Part shown: positions 20,227 through 20,564 of the stretch, piece by piece
Position numbering within the stretch: position 1 is the stretch's first letter
Layout of the letters: the number at the start of each line of letters is the position of its first letter
Virus record (IMG/VR): IMGVR_UViG_3300020442_000218
Location: 1 to 20,564 of that record
Source of the DNA: a virus
Strand: one strand, 5' to 3'
Length of the DNA stretch: 20,564 bases
Made by a program: the position numbers and the translations under genes
The notes under the pieces: model-generated
Databases searched by the model: none
What the model saw: the letters and a program-made list of their open reading frames with translations, nothing else
What the model was told of the DNA's origin: nothing

Positions 20227-20564
20227 CTATTCAGATTTGGCTTCGTTAGCTGAAGGTAGTACTTCTCCTTGCACCAAAATGTCTCTAAATTCTTCTCTAT
20301 CTATTACCTGTTGATCAAACAGAGATGTTAATGCTGTAATATCCTGTCCAATCAATCTTTCAATATCAAAATCTCTACTGATTTTAACTTCGGGTGGTTC
20401 AATTCCTACATATTGAGCAGATAAATTAAATGCCTTTTGTAACTTCTGTTCTAATTCCATAGAGACCATTGCAAGCATAGAATTAGTATCTACACGATCT
20501 AGTCTTCTTGCATCAGCAGATTCAGCTACAAACTTTTGTTGACTCAAAGTACTAATACCAAGAG
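20227..20564 (-). CDS. Portal protein C-terminus, DUF4055 type (partial)
   Basis: The frame is open through the right edge (LGISTLSQQKFVAESADARRLDR), so only the C-terminal 112 residues are visible; the apparent TTG start at 20547 is not a true start. The segment SADARRLDRVDTNSMLAMVSMELEQKLQKAFNLSAQYVGI, then PPEVKISRDFDIERL and ITALTSLFDQQVIDREEFRDIL, follows the pattern at the end of DUF4055 proteins and other portals: a helix for the hub, then the 'R-D-F' strand and a helix-turn-helix tail. Its place before scaffold and capsid genes fits the portal role of forming the DNA channel at one capsid vertex. The tail ends in an acidic/Asn-rich NEAKSE. Confidence 0.82.
   Translation of the reverse strand, partial: LGISTLSQQKFVAESADARRLDRVDTNSMLAMVSMELEQKLQKAFNLSAQYVGIEPPEVKISRDFDIERLIGQDITALTSLFDQQVIDREEFRDILVQGEVLPSANEAKSE

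Noticed and set aside
20215-20229. Small inverted repeat (tagttt/aaacta) at the end of the portal gene
   Set aside because: A six-base stem in AT-rich DNA without a T-run is too weak to call a terminator or attachment site.

Overview
This window is an AT-rich stretch of a tailed bacteriophage genome. It covers the head-morphogenesis, neck, tail and tail-fibre genes of a lambda-like siphovirus. Nearly everything is on the minus strand, so the transcriptional order runs from high to low coordinates. The fibre protein styles (starts such as MANTIKLKRASGS, MSQLKVNSI and MSTLRVNEI, an XkdW-like chaperone, a DUF4055-type portal tail) resemble those I associate with uncultured marine phages and phages of picocyanobacteria. 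The host assignment is an inference. No integrase, repressor, terminase, polymerase, lysin, tRNA or host gene is visible.

Layout, right to left (minus strand). Head: C-terminus of the portal (20227-20564, cut by the window edge), a 52-aa basic-tailed protein (20034-20192), a coiled-coil scaffold (19302-20030), two adjacent hairpins, the major capsid protein (18144-19226) and a clear rho-independent terminator (18085-18115). Neck: adaptor (17518-18048), stopper (17132-17518), HK97 gp10-like protein (16593-17132) and tail terminator (16168-16596). Tail: chaperone G (15788-16141), a frameshifted T extension (15592-15792), a 626-aa tape measure (13692-15572), then homologues of lambda M, L, K (JAMM plus NlpC/P60), I and J (8100-11465). 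From the neck to J the order matches lambda gene for gene except that the major tail tube gene (lambda V) is absent from its expected place.

Distal to J lies a fibre/receptor-binding cassette of nine genes (1837-8075): two large modular fibres plus a 257-aa fibre, three tandem paralogues of about 180-195 aa, an XkdW-like small protein, a BppU-N-like 113-aa protein and a 74-aa collagen-like-linker protein. Most are joined by 1- or 4-base start/stop overlaps, and several end in codons that also form the ribosome-binding site of the next gene. Four small genes follow (coiled coil, two membrane-associated, and a 55-aa double-CxxC protein). The left edge carries one convergent plus-strand gene of unknown function.

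The points most worth checking are: (1) a G/T tail-chaperone frameshift that must be +1 (or -2), not the classical -1; (2) the missing tail tube gene; (3) a gpL homologue lacking the C-terminal cysteine cluster region; (4) a fibre cassette built from reusable conserved ends. I found no defence system, CRISPR or diversity-generating retroelement here.
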